NCBI RefSeq assembly: GCF_030269665.1
Contig: NZ_BSTS01000029.1
Span: 1-50,075, forward strand
Length of the DNA: 50,075 nt
From: Actinomycetospora sp. NBRC 106375
Lineage (GTDB): Bacteria; Actinomycetota; Actinomycetes; Mycobacteriales; Pseudonocardiaceae
Reading direction: 5' to 3'
Shown here: positions 1 to 7,616 of the stretch, piece by piece
Layout: each line of letters opens with the position of its first letter
Position numbering within the stretch: position 1 is the first letter of the stretch
Position numbers and translations under genes: made by a program
Notes under the pieces: generated by a model
Databases searched by the model: none
Told to the model about the DNA's origin: nothing
What the model saw: the letters and a program-made list of their open reading frames with translations, nothing else

Positions 1-355
1 CGTCCCAGCCGGTGTAGCGCGAGGCGGGGCAGAGGTTCTCGTCCCCGCGCCGGCAGTACCGGCAGGTGCCGCAGGTGTGGCGCAGCCACGCCACCCCGAC
101 CCGGTCGCCCTCGGCGAACCCGGTGACCTCCTCGCCCACCCGCTCCACCCGGCCCACCACCTCGTGCCCGGGGACCACACCGGGGCGGTGGACCGGCAGG
201 TCGCCCTCGGCGACGTGCAGGTCGGTCCGGCACACCCCGCACGCCAGCACGGCGACCAGCAGGTCGTCCCGCCCCGGCGTCGGCACGGCCTCCACGACCC
301 TCTCCAGCGGCCCGTCGGCCGCCGGTCCCAGCCGCCGCACCCTGAACGCCCGCAT
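1..355 (-). CDS. Zinc-dependent alcohol dehydrogenase, N-terminal part (runs off the left edge)
   Basis: The minus-strand reading frame opens at ATG 355 and stays open to base 1, so only about 118 N-terminal residues are visible. They form the GroES-like domain of a medium-chain dehydrogenase: CGVCRTDLH carries the catalytic-zinc Cys, [13 protein letters not shown] the conserved Gly-His-Glu, and [17 protein letters not shown] the four structural-zinc cysteines. The Rossmann domain lies outside the window. The family oxidises primary alcohols or reduces aldehydes with NAD(P). The arrangement resembles the AdhA-type enzymes of mycobacteria, but the exact subfamily cannot be fixed from half a protein. 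The gene is divergent from the SHOCT gene at 537, and both share a 180-bp intergenic region. Confidence 0.88.
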   Translation of the reverse strand, partial: MRAFRVRRLGPAADGPLERVVEAVPTPGRDDLLVAVLACGVCRTDLHVAEGDLPVHRPGVVPGHEVVGRVERVGEEVTGFAEGDRVGVAWLRHTCGTCRYCRRGDENLCPASRYTGWD

Positions 356-536
356 GCGCCTCCCCTCCCGGTCGTCACGTCCCGAGGTTCCGCTCTCGTC
401 GGGGCAGGACCAGGGCCGCGGGACCCGCCGGGCGCCCGCCGGTGGTCACCCCGGAACGGGTCGTCAGGCACTCCCCGCGACGCGCGCCGGCACCGATCGT
501 CCGGCCCGTACCGGTCGGACGGGCGAGGAGGACACG

Positions 537-797
537 ATGATGTGGGGCTACGGCTGGGGCGGCGCGTGGATGGGGCCGCTGATGGGCGTGAGCGCCGTCC
601 TGTGGTGGGTGCTGGTCGTCGTGGTCGTGCTCGGGGTGGCGCGCTGGTGGCGGGCCGGACCGGGCACACCGCCGGACGCCCTCGGGCCGGCGACGAGCGC
701 GCCCGACGCCCGCGAGATCCTCGACCAGCGCTTCGCGCGCGGCGAGATCGACGCGGACGACTACGCCGAGCGTCGCCGCGTGCTGACCGGCGGCTGA
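537..797 (+). CDS. SHOCT-domain small membrane protein
   Basis: The product has 86 residues. Residues 1-15 are Gly/Trp/Met rich, residues about 18-38 form one hydrophobic membrane segment (AVLWWVLVVVVVLGVARWW), and the last 30 residues form a SHOCT domain (ILDQRFARGEIDADDYAERR). SHOCT proteins of this size are common in actinobacteria; the domain is thought to mediate protein contacts and no enzyme activity is expected. The start at 537 follows GAGGAG with good spacing; a second ATG directly follows it. It sits among stress-type genes (DUF1918, DevR, universal stress protein), which suggests a membrane-stress or hypoxia role, but this is only context. Confidence 0.8.
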   Translation: MMWGYGWGGAWMGPLMGVSAVLWWVLVVVVVLGVARWWRAGPGTPPDALGPATSAPDAREILDQRFARGEIDADDYAERRRVLTGG

Positions 798-816
798 CCC
801 CGGTCCCGCCCGGCGC

Positions 817-830
817 GGGACGATCGGCCC
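817..830 (+). promoter_or_regulatory. Possible DevR/DosR-type box
   Basis: The 14-mer GGGACGATCGGCCC has the GGGAC...GGCCC layout of mycobacterial DosR boxes. It lies 61 bp before the ATG at 891 of the decayed DUF1003 gene, and a DevR-type regulator is encoded about 2 kb away. In DNA this GC-rich such a match can occur by chance. Confidence 0.3.
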
Positions 831-890
831 ACCGCCCCGGGGACCCCGGACGCTCCCGGGCCGGCCGGCGTCGGGGCAACGCTCGTCGGC

Positions 891-1068
891 ATGTCCGTGT
901 CCGACGTCCCCGACCGGCTCGCCGCGCACCGCGGCCGCTGGTCGGGCGCTACCGGCACCCCGCGAACCAGCTGCGCCACGGGGGCGCGACGCTCGGCGAG
1001 CGGGTCGCGGACCGCGTCACGGTGGCGTTCGGATCCTGGGCGTTCATCCTGGCGCAGAGTGCCGCGAT
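891..1068 (+). pseudogene. Decayed DUF1003 membrane protein gene
   Basis: One plus-strand frame contains HPANQLRHG, then TLGERVADRV and FGSWAFILAQS, which is the start of a DUF1003 domain just before its first membrane helix. The frame then loses family likeness, and the expected second helix and C-terminus (another 80-100 residues) are missing. A possible start, ATG 891, is in a different frame from the domain remnant, so at least one frameshift near 935 plus a 3' truncation are needed. I read this as a dead fragment. Limits are approximate. Confidence 0.5.
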
Positions 1069-1155
1069 GCGTCGCCGAGCTCGGGTCGGACGCCGAGAGG
1101 CTGCTGGCGGCCTCGGCCGACCACGGGCGGGGCCCCGAGACCCAGGAGGTTCCCC

Positions 1156-1387
1156 GTGAAGGTGCGAGACATACTGAGTCATCTCGTCGTGCGGGTCGGG
1201 CCCGACACGTCGGTCTCCGAGGCCCTGCTCGTCGAACGGTCTACGCGCCCTCCCCGTCGTCGAGAGCGGGGAGCTCGGCGGCCTCATCGCCCGGCGCGAC
1301 GTGCTGCGGTACGCCGCGGCAGGTGAGCTCACATCCGCCGAGGTGTGGCGGCACCGCTTCGGCCTCGTCGACCACGACCGGCGCTGA
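1156..1387 (+). pseudogene. CBS-domain protein gene with a one-base frameshift
   Basis: GTG 1156 follows a clear AGGAGG at 1144-1149. The frame encodes VRDILSHLVVRVGPDTSVSEA, a typical CBS-domain opening, as far as VER at about 1239. Dropping one T at 1240 continues the domain as LRALPVVESGELGGLIARRD and on to the TGA at 1385-1387. The repaired protein has about 76 residues and one CBS motif, much shorter than the usual paired-CBS proteins (about 140). CBS pairs bind adenine nucleotides, and proteins such as Hrp1 belong to the mycobacterial DosR regulon. It may be a true pseudogene or a single-base sequencing error. Confidence 0.6.
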
Positions 1388-1426
1388 CGCCCGCGTGCTT
1401 CGCCGCCCGGCAGCGCTCCCGGGGCA

Positions 1427-1633
1427 TCAGGGCGTGCCGAGGTGTCGTGGGTGCTCCTCGACCCGGGCGTCCGGGCCCGGGAAGACCAGGCTGGTGTGCT
1501 CGTCACCGAGCCACCGCACCCAGAACGGTGGGCTGCCGTCGGCGTGGTCGACCGCCACGATCTGGGCCTGCCGACGCGGCGACTCGTCGGTCAGCCCCTC
1601 GACGATCAGCCAGTTCCCGACCCGTGCGTGCAT
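1427..1633 (-). CDS. DUF1918 domain protein
   Basis: The product has 68 residues and consists of one DUF1918 unit: VGNWLIVEG near the N-terminus, then REAQI-like RRQAQIVAVDHADG, PPFWVRWL, and the closing FPGPDARVEEH. DUF1918 proteins are small, soluble, beta-rich and common in actinobacteria, usually near stress genes; their biochemical role is unknown. ATG 1633 is chosen over the longer frame because GGAGG lies just upstream and the domain begins immediately after. It is convergent with the broken CBS gene. Confidence 0.78.
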   Translation of the reverse strand: MHARVGNWLIVEGLTDESPRRQAQIVAVDHADGSPPFWVRWLGDEHTSLVFPGPDARVEEHPRHLGTP

Positions 1634-2262
1634 CTCCGGACCTCCTCCGCCTCGCCGATCACGCCGATCCGAGCGTCGGGCCGCCGCCACCCCCGGACCA
1701 GGGACCTCCGGCTCGTGCGTGGTGGGCCCCTCGGCTCCTTCCCCGGCCGTCGAACGCGACCAGCGTCCCGCCCGACGGCAGGCGGCACCGCGGCATCGGG
1801 ACCGAGCGGATGTCGCGGCAATCGCAGTCGAGCGGCGGCGGACCGAGGCGGCGGGGCAGGGGGACGCCCGCGCGACGACGTCAGCCCCCGATGTCTGAGG
1901 GCGTCGGCTGTCGGGGGTCGCGAGCCGGGACCGTCGGCCGCCTCCGCGGGGGGAGGCGGGGCGACCGACGGTCCGGTTGCCGCCGGGGTCGGGATGAGCC
2001 CGACGGTTTTATGACCCCATGGTCGCGCTCCGCACCCGGACGATCACCCGCCGGTCGCAACTCCGCCCAAGGATCTCCCGCCCCCGGTGCTGGCGACGGT
2101 CTCCCCGTCGTTCGCGGCACGTGGCCCCGTACGGAGGGGGAGCTGTGTGGTCATCGCATCCTGTTCGTCGGGATGAGGTCGAGCGCGGCCGCCCGCGCTC
2201 ACGTCCACCTTCCGTCGTACGAGCCGTCCGTCGGCAGGGCCGAACGTCCCGGGCACGCACCG
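1634..2262. other. 629-bp stretch without a convincing gene
   Basis: All six frames are open for long stretches because of the GC content, but none shows a recognisable domain, a good ribosome site, or hydrophobic/charged patterning like a folded protein. It sits between DUF1918 and the STAS-like pseudogene and is probably eroded coding DNA. Confidence 0.4.
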
Positions 2263-2680
2263 TCACTCGACGGACACGTTCTGCGCTCCCACCAGTCCAC
2301 GCCGCAGGACGCGATGCACGGCGACCCGCGGATGCTCGACGACGAGCACTCCGCCGTGCTCGCGGAGGTCGCGGGTACCGCTGAGCACGGCATCGCACCC
2401 CCGCAGACCGAGGAACTCCAGCTGCGCCAGGTCGAGGCGGAAGGTCCGCCGGCAGGGGCCCGCTGGCGGCGGCGAGGACCAGGGCCGCGCCACAGCTCGT
2501 GAAGAACGACAGCGCACCACCGAGGTGCAGGCGGCAGGGCGAACACGGCCCACCGTCGACGAGCGCAGGCTCCACGACGAGCGGCATGCCGGAGGCGCGC
2601 ATCTCCTCGACGCAGCGCCGGACGTGCGGGGCCGCGACGAGATCGCTCTCGAACACGACCAGGACCTCGGTTCCCCGCAT
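2263..2680 (-). pseudogene. STAS-like regulatory protein gene, frameshifted
   Basis: The minus strand has an N-terminal half starting MRGTEVLVVFESD at 2680 and running through HLGGALSFFTSCGAALVL. After a shift of one base near 2445, the neighbouring frame reads LRLDLAQLEFLGLRG-like sequence, then DLREHGGVLVVEHP and ends at 2263. The second half resembles the closing strand-helix-strand of STAS domains (anti-sigma antagonists), where LDL..LEFL..RG precedes the last helices. Neither frame alone makes a plausible protein. The assignment is tentative and the exact shift position is not resolved. Confidence 0.4.
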
Positions 2681-2848
2681 CTCGACGTCGCTCCCGGCGT
2701 GACCCCCCACCCCGCGGACCGCCCGTGACCTCCCCGGTCACACCGGCCCCCTGCTGCCCCAGAGTCCCACCGTGCGGACGGCGGGCAATCCGCCGCGCCG
2801 TCCAGCGGCGTGCTCCGGAGTGACGATCCTCCGGGCACGCACGAACGC

Positions 2849-3493
2849 TCAGTCCCGACCCTCCCCGGACCGCACCTTGTTCGCGAGGACGGCCGCCTGC
2901 ACACGGCGCTGCATCCCGAGCTTCGCGAGCAGCGCGGAGACGTAGTTCTTCACCGTCTTCTCGGCGAGGAACATCCGATGGCCGATCTCTCGGTTGGTCA
3001 GCCCCTCACCGATGTAGTCGAGCACCTCGCGTTCCTTCGCTGTGAGCTCGGCCAACGGGTCCGGGGTCTCGCTGCGGGTCCGCAACCGCGCCATGAGCGC
3101 GCTGGCGGCGCGGCCGTCGAGCAGGGTGCCACCCGACCCGACCTCGCGGACGGCGTTGACGATGTCGTTGCCGCGCACGTCCTTGATGACGTAGCCGGCC
3201 GCGCCGGCGAGCACCGCATCGAACATCGCCTGCTCGTCGGTGAAGGACGTCAGCATCAGGCACTTCAGCTCGGGCATCCGCGACCGCAGCTCGCGGCAGA
3301 GCTCGATGCCCGTGCCGTCGGGCAGACGCACGTCGAGCACGGCGACCCGCGGGCGCAGGGCCGGGATGCGCGCCAGCGCCGTCGCGACCGATCCAGCACC
3401 GCCGACCACCTCGAGATCGTCCTGAGCGTCGAGCAGCGCCGCGACGCCCTGCCTGACCACCTCATGATCATCCACCAGGAACACCGTGATCAC
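2849..3493 (-). CDS. devR: DevR/DosR-type response regulator (NarL/LuxR family)
   Basis: The product has 214 residues. Residues 1-120 form a receiver domain with acidic D8/D9, phosphoacceptor D54 in [11 protein letters not shown]83-type LTSFTDEQ and K104 in YVIKD. Residues about 148-205 form a LuxR-type HTH ([38 protein letters not shown]). Long stretches match what I know of mycobacterial DosR, including EKTVKNYVS and the D54 position. DosR is activated by heme sensor kinases under hypoxia or NO and switches on dormancy genes. No partner kinase is visible here. The nearby universal stress protein, CBS and SHOCT genes are typical regulon members. Confidence 0.9.
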   Translation of the reverse strand: MITVFLVDDHEVVRQGVAALLDAQDDLEVVGGAGSVATALARIPALRPRVAVLDVRLPDGTGIELCRELRSRMPELKCLMLTSFTDEQAMFDAVLAGAAGYVIKDVRGNDIVNAVREVGSGGTLLDGRAASALMARLRTRSETPDPLAELTAKEREVLDYIGEGLTNREIGHRMFLAEKTVKNYVSALLAKLGMQRRVQAAVLANKVRSGEGRD

Positions 3494-3580
3494 GGTGTAC
3501 TCCTCTCTGCGGCAGCGCGGGTACGACGATCCATCCTCGTCGCGATCAGGACGAGGTGACAGGGTCGAACGTCCCCACGA

Positions 3581-4108
3581 TCACGGGACCGACGGTGACC
3601 CCGTCCGGGCCGTGTCGGGCACCACCCGCACCGGGCAGGGCGCGTGGAGCACGCAGCCCCACCCGACCGACCCGATCAGGGTGCTCGCGACGGCGCCCCG
3701 GCCGCGGTGCCCGACGACCAGCTCGTCGGCGCCCCGCGCGGCCTCGACGAGGACCTCCGGGGCATGGCCGGGCACCGCCACCACGTCGATCTCCGGGCGG
3801 CGCAGGCCCTCGCCGCCGAGCTCGTAGGCGAGATCGGTGACCATCGCGCGTGTGCGGTCGACCAGCGACTCCTCGATCTCCCGGCGGCTCGGCAGCGGCA
3901 CCATGAACGCCGGGCCGAGGCGCCACTCCGGCGGCTCGTAGACGGCGACCACCCGCAGCAGGGCGTCCCGGCGCGCGGCCGAGCGCATGGCGTCGGCGAG
4001 CGCGGCCCGTGCCCCCGCCGAGTCGTCGACGCCGACCACCACCGTCGGCCGGTGCCGCTCCCCGGTCGTTGCCGTGACGGCCTGCGTCGTGGTCTCCGTG
4101 GTGCTCAC
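3581..4108 (-). CDS. Universal stress protein (UspA family)
   Basis: The product has 175 residues, a single-domain Usp with a 20-residue polar N-terminal tail. VVVGVDDSAGARAAL is the first strand and nucleotide loop. GHRGRGAVASTLIGSVGWG fits the ATP-binding pattern G-x2-G-x9-G-(S/T), and CPVRVVPD is the last strand. The start is GTG 4108, preceded by AGGAGG; the longer upstream frame has no support. It is transcribed in the same direction as devR 88 bp downstream and may share its transcript. Single-Usp proteins help survival in starvation or hypoxia, and many are DosR-controlled. Confidence 0.88.
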   Translation of the reverse strand: MSTTETTTQAVTATTGERHRPTVVVGVDDSAGARAALADAMRSAARRDALLRVVAVYEPPEWRLGPAFMVPLPSRREIEESLVDRTRAMVTDLAYELGGEGLRRPEIDVVAVPGHAPEVLVEAARGADELVVGHRGRGAVASTLIGSVGWGCVLHAPCPVRVVPDTARTGSPSVP

Positions 4109-4271
4109 GTCCGTTCCTCCTGTCGCTCGGCCCGCCGCACGGACGTCGACTCCGACGGTCGCGCCCACGGGACCCCCGGACCAGGGCCGAAGGGCACGTC
4201 CGAGGTCCCGGGTGCCCGGGCGGGGGCGAGCCGGCGGACCGAGCACCCGGGTGATCCCGTACGCCGACGTA

Positions 4272-4296
4272 GCGACCAGGACGTGGCGACCAGGAC
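4272..4296 (+). repeat. 11-bp direct repeat upstream of blaI
   Basis: GCGACCAGGAC occurs at 4272-4282 and again at 4286-4296, a 14-bp period, 59 bp before the BlaI start. It could be a regulator site or a promoter-region duplication; no known motif is matched. Confidence 0.35.
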
Positions 4297-4354
4297 CGTC
4301 ACGACCCTCCGGGCGCCGGCGACTACCGTCGGGATCTCGCGGACAGGGGGCCGG

Positions 4355-4702
4355 ATGGGTGAGGGACGGGGTCGGGGCGAGCTGGAGTCGGCGGTGCTGG
4401 AGGTCCTGCGCACGGGCGCGGCGATGACGCCGGGCGAGGTGCGGGCCGCGCTCGGCGACGAGCTCGCGTACACCACCGTGATGACGACGCTGGCCCGGCT
4501 GCACGCCAAGGGGATCCTGGCGCGAGAGCGCCGGGGCCGGGCCTTCGCCTACCGTCCCGTCAGCGACGACGCCGGTCTCGCGGCCCTGCGGATGCGCCGG
4601 GTGCTCGATGACGGACCGGATCGGGACACCGTGCTGTCCCGGTTCGTCGACGACCTGTCCGACGACGACGAAGCCGTCCTGCGCCGGCTGCTGGGTGAGT
4701 GA
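4355..4702 (+). CDS. blaI: BlaI/MecI/CopY-family repressor
   Basis: The product has 115 residues. It has a winged-helix N-terminal domain: ELESAVLEVLRTG, TPGEVRAALGDELAYTTVMT as recognition helix, and LARERRGRAFAYRPV as wing. A short C-terminal dimerisation part follows (LSRFVDDLSDDDEAVLRRLL). Family members are dimeric repressors inactivated by cleavage by a membrane M56 protease. Such a protease, encoded from 4707, follows after 4 bp, so this is a canonical regulator-sensor pair. ATG 4355 is the only start that fits the domain. A BlaI-type palindrome lies at 5679-5700. Confidence 0.92.
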   Translation: MGEGRGRGELESAVLEVLRTGAAMTPGEVRAALGDELAYTTVMTTLARLHAKGILARERRGRAFAYRPVSDDAGLAALRMRRVLDDGPDRDTVLSRFVDDLSDDDEAVLRRLLGE

Positions 4703-4706
4703 GGAC

Positions 4707-5669
4707 ATGCGATACGCCGTCTACGCGCCCTGGTTGCTCTCGTCGGTGCTCGCCCTCCCGGCGGTGACGGCGACCCTGCGCCGGCTCCCGGACCGTGTCG
4801 ATCCCCGGCCGGTCCTGGTCCTGCTGACGATCTCGATGGCCGCGGCCGCCGTGGCGACCACGGCGTCGCTGGTCATGCTCGTCGCGGTCGGGGTGGCCCA
4901 GCTCGGGCAGGCGTCTCCCCTGACCTCCCCGAGCGGTCACGCCGCCCCGGGCGCGGTCCCGGTCGGGGTGACCGCGGCCGTGGCCCTGGCCGTCGTGCTC
5001 GTGCGGACGGTGCGCGAGTGCCGGGGTCGGCGCCGGCGCCGGCGCCGGGTCCACGACGCGCTCCGCTCGTCGGGACGGCCGGAGGACGGTGTCGCGCTGA
5101 TCGACGACGGCCGCGTGTTCGCGGTCGCCGCCCCGGGGTGGCGCCGCTGCCCTCGACGCGTGGTCGTCAGCCGCGGCCTCGTCGAGGCCCTCGACCGCGG
5201 AGAGTACGACGCGGTCGTCGCCCACGAACGCGAACACCTCGACCGGGGTCACCACCGCCACCTCGCGGTCGCCGGGCTGGCCGTGGCGCTGAACCCCCTG
5301 CTGCGGCCGTGGTGGGAGGAGCTCGTCTACACCGCGGAGCGGTGCGCGGACGAGGGTGCCGCGCGCCGGATGGCCGACCGCGAGCTGGTCGGCCGCGCGG
5401 TGGGGCGGGCCGCCCTGTCCGCGCGGACGTCGCACGCCCGCCCGGTGGCGTCGGCGTTCCCGGCTTCGTCCCTGGCGCTCGGTGTCACCACCGGCCCGGT
5501 GCCCCGTCGGGTCGCGGCCCTGCTCGCGGGCGACGATCGCGGGTCCGGCGTCGTCCCGGCGCTGCTCGTGGCGGTGGTCGTGCTCGCCCTCGCCGCCCTG
5601 GCCGCCGCGGGCGCGGTCCACGCCGCGTGGGACCTGGGCGACCTGTTCGGCACCGCCCCGGTGGGGTGA
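4707..5669 (+). CDS. M56-family membrane metalloprotease (BlaR1/MecR1-like)
   Basis: The product has 320 residues. Hydrophobic segments lie at about 8-25, 33-60 and 78-100, followed by an Arg-rich cytoplasmic stretch. The zinc-protease motif HEREH lies near residue 173, with EL-type downstream helices (YTAERCADEGAARRMADREL) supplying the third zinc ligand. A last membrane segment lies near the C-terminus. There is no C-terminal penicillin-sensing domain, as in most actinobacterial M56 proteins. The expected role is cleavage of BlaI in response to an unknown envelope signal. Start ATG 4707; a GTG at 4695 overlapping blaI is an alternative. Confidence 0.88.
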   Translation: MRYAVYAPWLLSSVLALPAVTATLRRLPDRVDPRPVLVLLTISMAAAAVATTASLVMLVAVGVAQLGQASPLTSPSGHAAPGAVPVGVTAAVALAVVLVRTVRECRGRRRRRRRVHDALRSSGRPEDGVALIDDGRVFAVAAPGWRRCPRRVVVSRGLVEALDRGEYDAVVAHEREHLDRGHHRHLAVAGLAVALNPLLRPWWEELVYTAERCADEGAARRMADRELVGRAVGRAALSARTSHARPVASAFPASSLALGVTTGPVPRRVAALLAGDDRGSGVVPALLVAVVVLALAALAAAGAVHAAWDLGDLFGTAPVG

Positions 5670-5678
5670 CCGCGGCGG

Positions 5679-5700
5679 ACTACTACGCTCCGGTAGTAGT
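5679..5700. promoter_or_regulatory. BlaI-type operator palindrome
   Basis: ACTACTAC at 5679-5686 and GTAGTAGT at 5693-5700 are perfect inverted repeats around a 6-bp spacer. TACTAC/GTAGTA cores are the kind of site bound by BlaI repressors of actinobacteria and firmicutes, and BlaI is encoded 1 kb upstream. The site lies 23 bp before the GTG of the DUF2231 gene, a position where bound repressor would block transcription. Confidence 0.7.
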
Positions 5701-5723
5701 TCGACCGTCGAGAGGGGCCGACC

Positions 5724-6284
5724 GTGACCACGGTGAACGGGCTGCCCGCCCACGTCCTGCTCGTGCACGCCGTCGTCGTGCTCGTGCCGCTGACCTCCCT
5801 GGTGATCGTGCTGGTGGCGTTCTGGCCGGCCGCGCGACGCCGGCTCGCGATCCCCGCCGCGGTACTCAGCGTCGTGACGCTGGTCGCGGTCCCGCTGACC
5901 ACCGAGGCGGGCGAGTGGCTCGAGCACCGCCTGCCCGAGAGCGAACTGCTGCGCGCGCACACCGAGCTCGGCGACGGGTTGCTGCCGTGGGCCATCGGCC
6001 TGGCCCTCGTCGGGATCGCGGTCGGCGCGCGCGAGGTCCTCGCGAACCGCACGGCCCGCGCAGGGGAGGACGTCCCGGGGCCCCGGTCGCACGCACGCAC
6101 CGGGGAACGCGGCGGGCGGGTCGTCTCCCTCGTGCTGGCCGTGCTCGCCGTCGTGGTCGCGGTCGGCGCGACCGTGACCACCTACGAGATCGGCGACTCC
6201 GGCTCGCGCGCGGCGTGGACCGGCCAGTTCAGCCCGACGCCGCTGCAGCAGCCGGGACCTCCGCGGCCCGATGACGACGGGTGA
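5724..6284 (+). CDS. DUF2231 membrane protein
   Basis: The product has 186 residues with four hydrophobic helices (about 8-32, 38-60, 86-105 and 133-155). The N-terminal signature GLPAHVLLVHAVVVLVPL is typical of DUF2231, whose members are heme- or metal-linked membrane proteins of unknown function. Start GTG 5724, just after AGAGGGG. The BlaI-type palindrome directly upstream suggests control by the BlaI/M56 pair. The stop overlaps the GTG of the next gene (GTGA). Confidence 0.85.
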   Translation: MTTVNGLPAHVLLVHAVVVLVPLTSLVIVLVAFWPAARRRLAIPAAVLSVVTLVAVPLTTEAGEWLEHRLPESELLRAHTELGDGLLPWAIGLALVGIAVGAREVLANRTARAGEDVPGPRSHARTGERGGRVVSLVLAVLAVVVAVGATVTTYEIGDSGSRAAWTGQFSPTPLQQPGPPRPDDDG

Positions 6285-6880
6285 CGCCGACCATGACGAC
6301 GCGGCGACTCTCGGCGGCCGTGCTCTGGCGGGGACCGCGGCTGGAGGCGGACACCGCGGCAGGCTCCTCGGCGCGGGTCCAGGCTCTCGTCGGGATCTCC
6401 GACCGCGCGTCGCCACACCGCGTCCTGCTCACGATGACCGCGACGCCGCCCGAGGCGTGGCAGCTCACGGCGGTCGAGGTGCAGCGAGCACCGGACGGGC
6501 CTCCCCTCGACGCCGACGTCCTGCGGGACGTCCCGCTCGGGCGGTGCCTCGATCTCGCCCTCGACGAACTGGCCTCCGCCGACCCGCCACCAACGCCCGG
6601 CCCGGCCCCTGGCGAGGGTGTGCGTCGTCCGCTGCCGCTCGACGACGCCGAGGCCGAGGTGCTGGGTTGTGTTGCCCACGTCTACCGCGCCGCGCTGAGC
6701 AGTGCGGTGGCCCGGGAGCAGCAGGCGCCCACCGCCGCCGTCGCACGCGTCCTGGGGGTGAGCCGGGCACACGCCGCGCGACTCGTCTCGCAGGCGCGTC
6801 GCCACGGGCTGCTGGGGGCCGCGCTGCCTCGGCGCCCCGGCGAGACACCGCAGCACCCCGGCCCCCAGGACGCGCCGTGA
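6281..6880 (+). CDS. Unrecognised protein with C-terminal helix-turn-helix
   Basis: The product has 199 residues. The first 120 residues show no family I recognise and include a Pro-rich linker (PPPTPGPAPGEG). Residues about 135-185 look like a winged or simple HTH: AVARVLGVSRAHAARLVSQA followed by RRHGLL. Similar short HTH segments occur in actinobacterial DNA-binding proteins that recognise their own promoters. The frame is translationally coupled to the DUF2231 gene (GTGA overlap) and ends 16 bp before the response regulator, so it could belong to either unit. ATG 6293 is an alternative start. Confidence 0.55.
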   Translation: MTPTMTTRRLSAAVLWRGPRLEADTAAGSSARVQALVGISDRASPHRVLLTMTATPPEAWQLTAVEVQRAPDGPPLDADVLRDVPLGRCLDLALDELASADPPPTPGPAPGEGVRRPLPLDDAEAEVLGCVAHVYRAALSSAVAREQQAPTAAVARVLGVSRAHAARLVSQARRHGLLGAALPRRPGETPQHPGPQDAP

Positions 6881-6896
6881 GCGTCGGCGGCGCGGC

Positions 6897-7616
6897 ATGA
6901 CCCAGGAGGGGCCGGTGCCGCTGCGCGTCCTGGTCGCCGACGACGACCGCGCCATCCGGGAGTCCCTCGCTCGCGCCCTCGAGCTCGAGGGCTACGAGGT
7001 GGCCGCGGTCGCCGACGGCGTGGAGGCGTTGACCTGCGTCCGCCGCGACGCCTTCGATGCGCTCGTGGTGGACGTGATGATGCCCGGGGTCGACGGGCTC
7101 GCGGTGTGCCGGGTCCTGCGCGCGGAGGACGACCGGACCCCGGTGCTCATGCTCACCGCGCGGGTCGAGACTCCCGACCGTGTGGCCGGGCTCGACGCCG
7201 GCGCCGACGACTACCTGCCCAAGCCCTTCGAGCTCGACGAGCTCTTGGCCCGGTTGCGGGCGCTGCTGCGCCGCGCGGCCTACGCCCCCGAGGAGACCGC
7301 GGACGGCGGCGCCGGCTCCCGGCTCACGGTGGGGGCCCTCGCCGTCGACCCCGCGGCGCGTCGCGCGTGGTGGAGCGACGAGGAGCTGAGGCTCTCGAAG
7401 ACCGAGTTCGACCTCCTGGAGCTGCTGGTCCGCAACGAGGGCATCGTCCTCGACCACGGCACCGTCTACGACCGGATCTGGGGTTACGACTTCGGAGCCG
7501 ACTCGAAGAACCTCGCCGTCTACGTCGGCTACCTGCGCCGCAAGCTGGCGGCGGCAGGCGCTCCGCCGCTGATCCACACGGTGCGGGGGGTCGGCTACGC
7601 GGTGCGCCGGCCGTGA
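6897..7616 (+). CDS. OmpR/PhoB-family response regulator (MprA/PrrA-like)
   Basis: The product has 239 residues: a receiver domain (acidic ADDD at 14-17, phosphoacceptor D59 in VVDVMMPG, KPFELDELLARL at its end) and a winged-helix output domain (LSKTEFDLLELLVRN, VYVGYLRRKL, IHTVRGVGYAVRRP). Overlap with the kinase gene start (GTGA) shows a cognate pair. MprA and PrrA respond to envelope or respiratory stress in mycobacteria. The flavin redox genes lie immediately downstream and may be the local target, which is inference. Confidence 0.92.
   Translation: MTQEGPVPLRVLVADDDRAIRESLARALELEGYEVAAVADGVEALTCVRRDAFDALVVDVMMPGVDGLAVCRVLRAEDDRTPVLMLTARVETPDRVAGLDAGADDYLPKPFELDELLARLRALLRRAAYAPEETADGGAGSRLTVGALAVDPAARRAWWSDEELRLSKTEFDLLELLVRNEGIVLDHGTVYDRIWGYDFGADSKNLAVYVGYLRRKLAAAGAPPLIHTVRGVGYAVRRP

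Noticed and set aside
2044..2256. Minus-strand 70-codon frame
   Set aside because: No domain, low-complexity Gly/Arg sequence, next to a pseudogene; not called.
4560..6416. 618-codon minus-strand open frame
   Set aside because: It is the antisense of blaI, the M56 protease and DUF2231; composition is Arg/His/Asp-rich low complexity with no domain.
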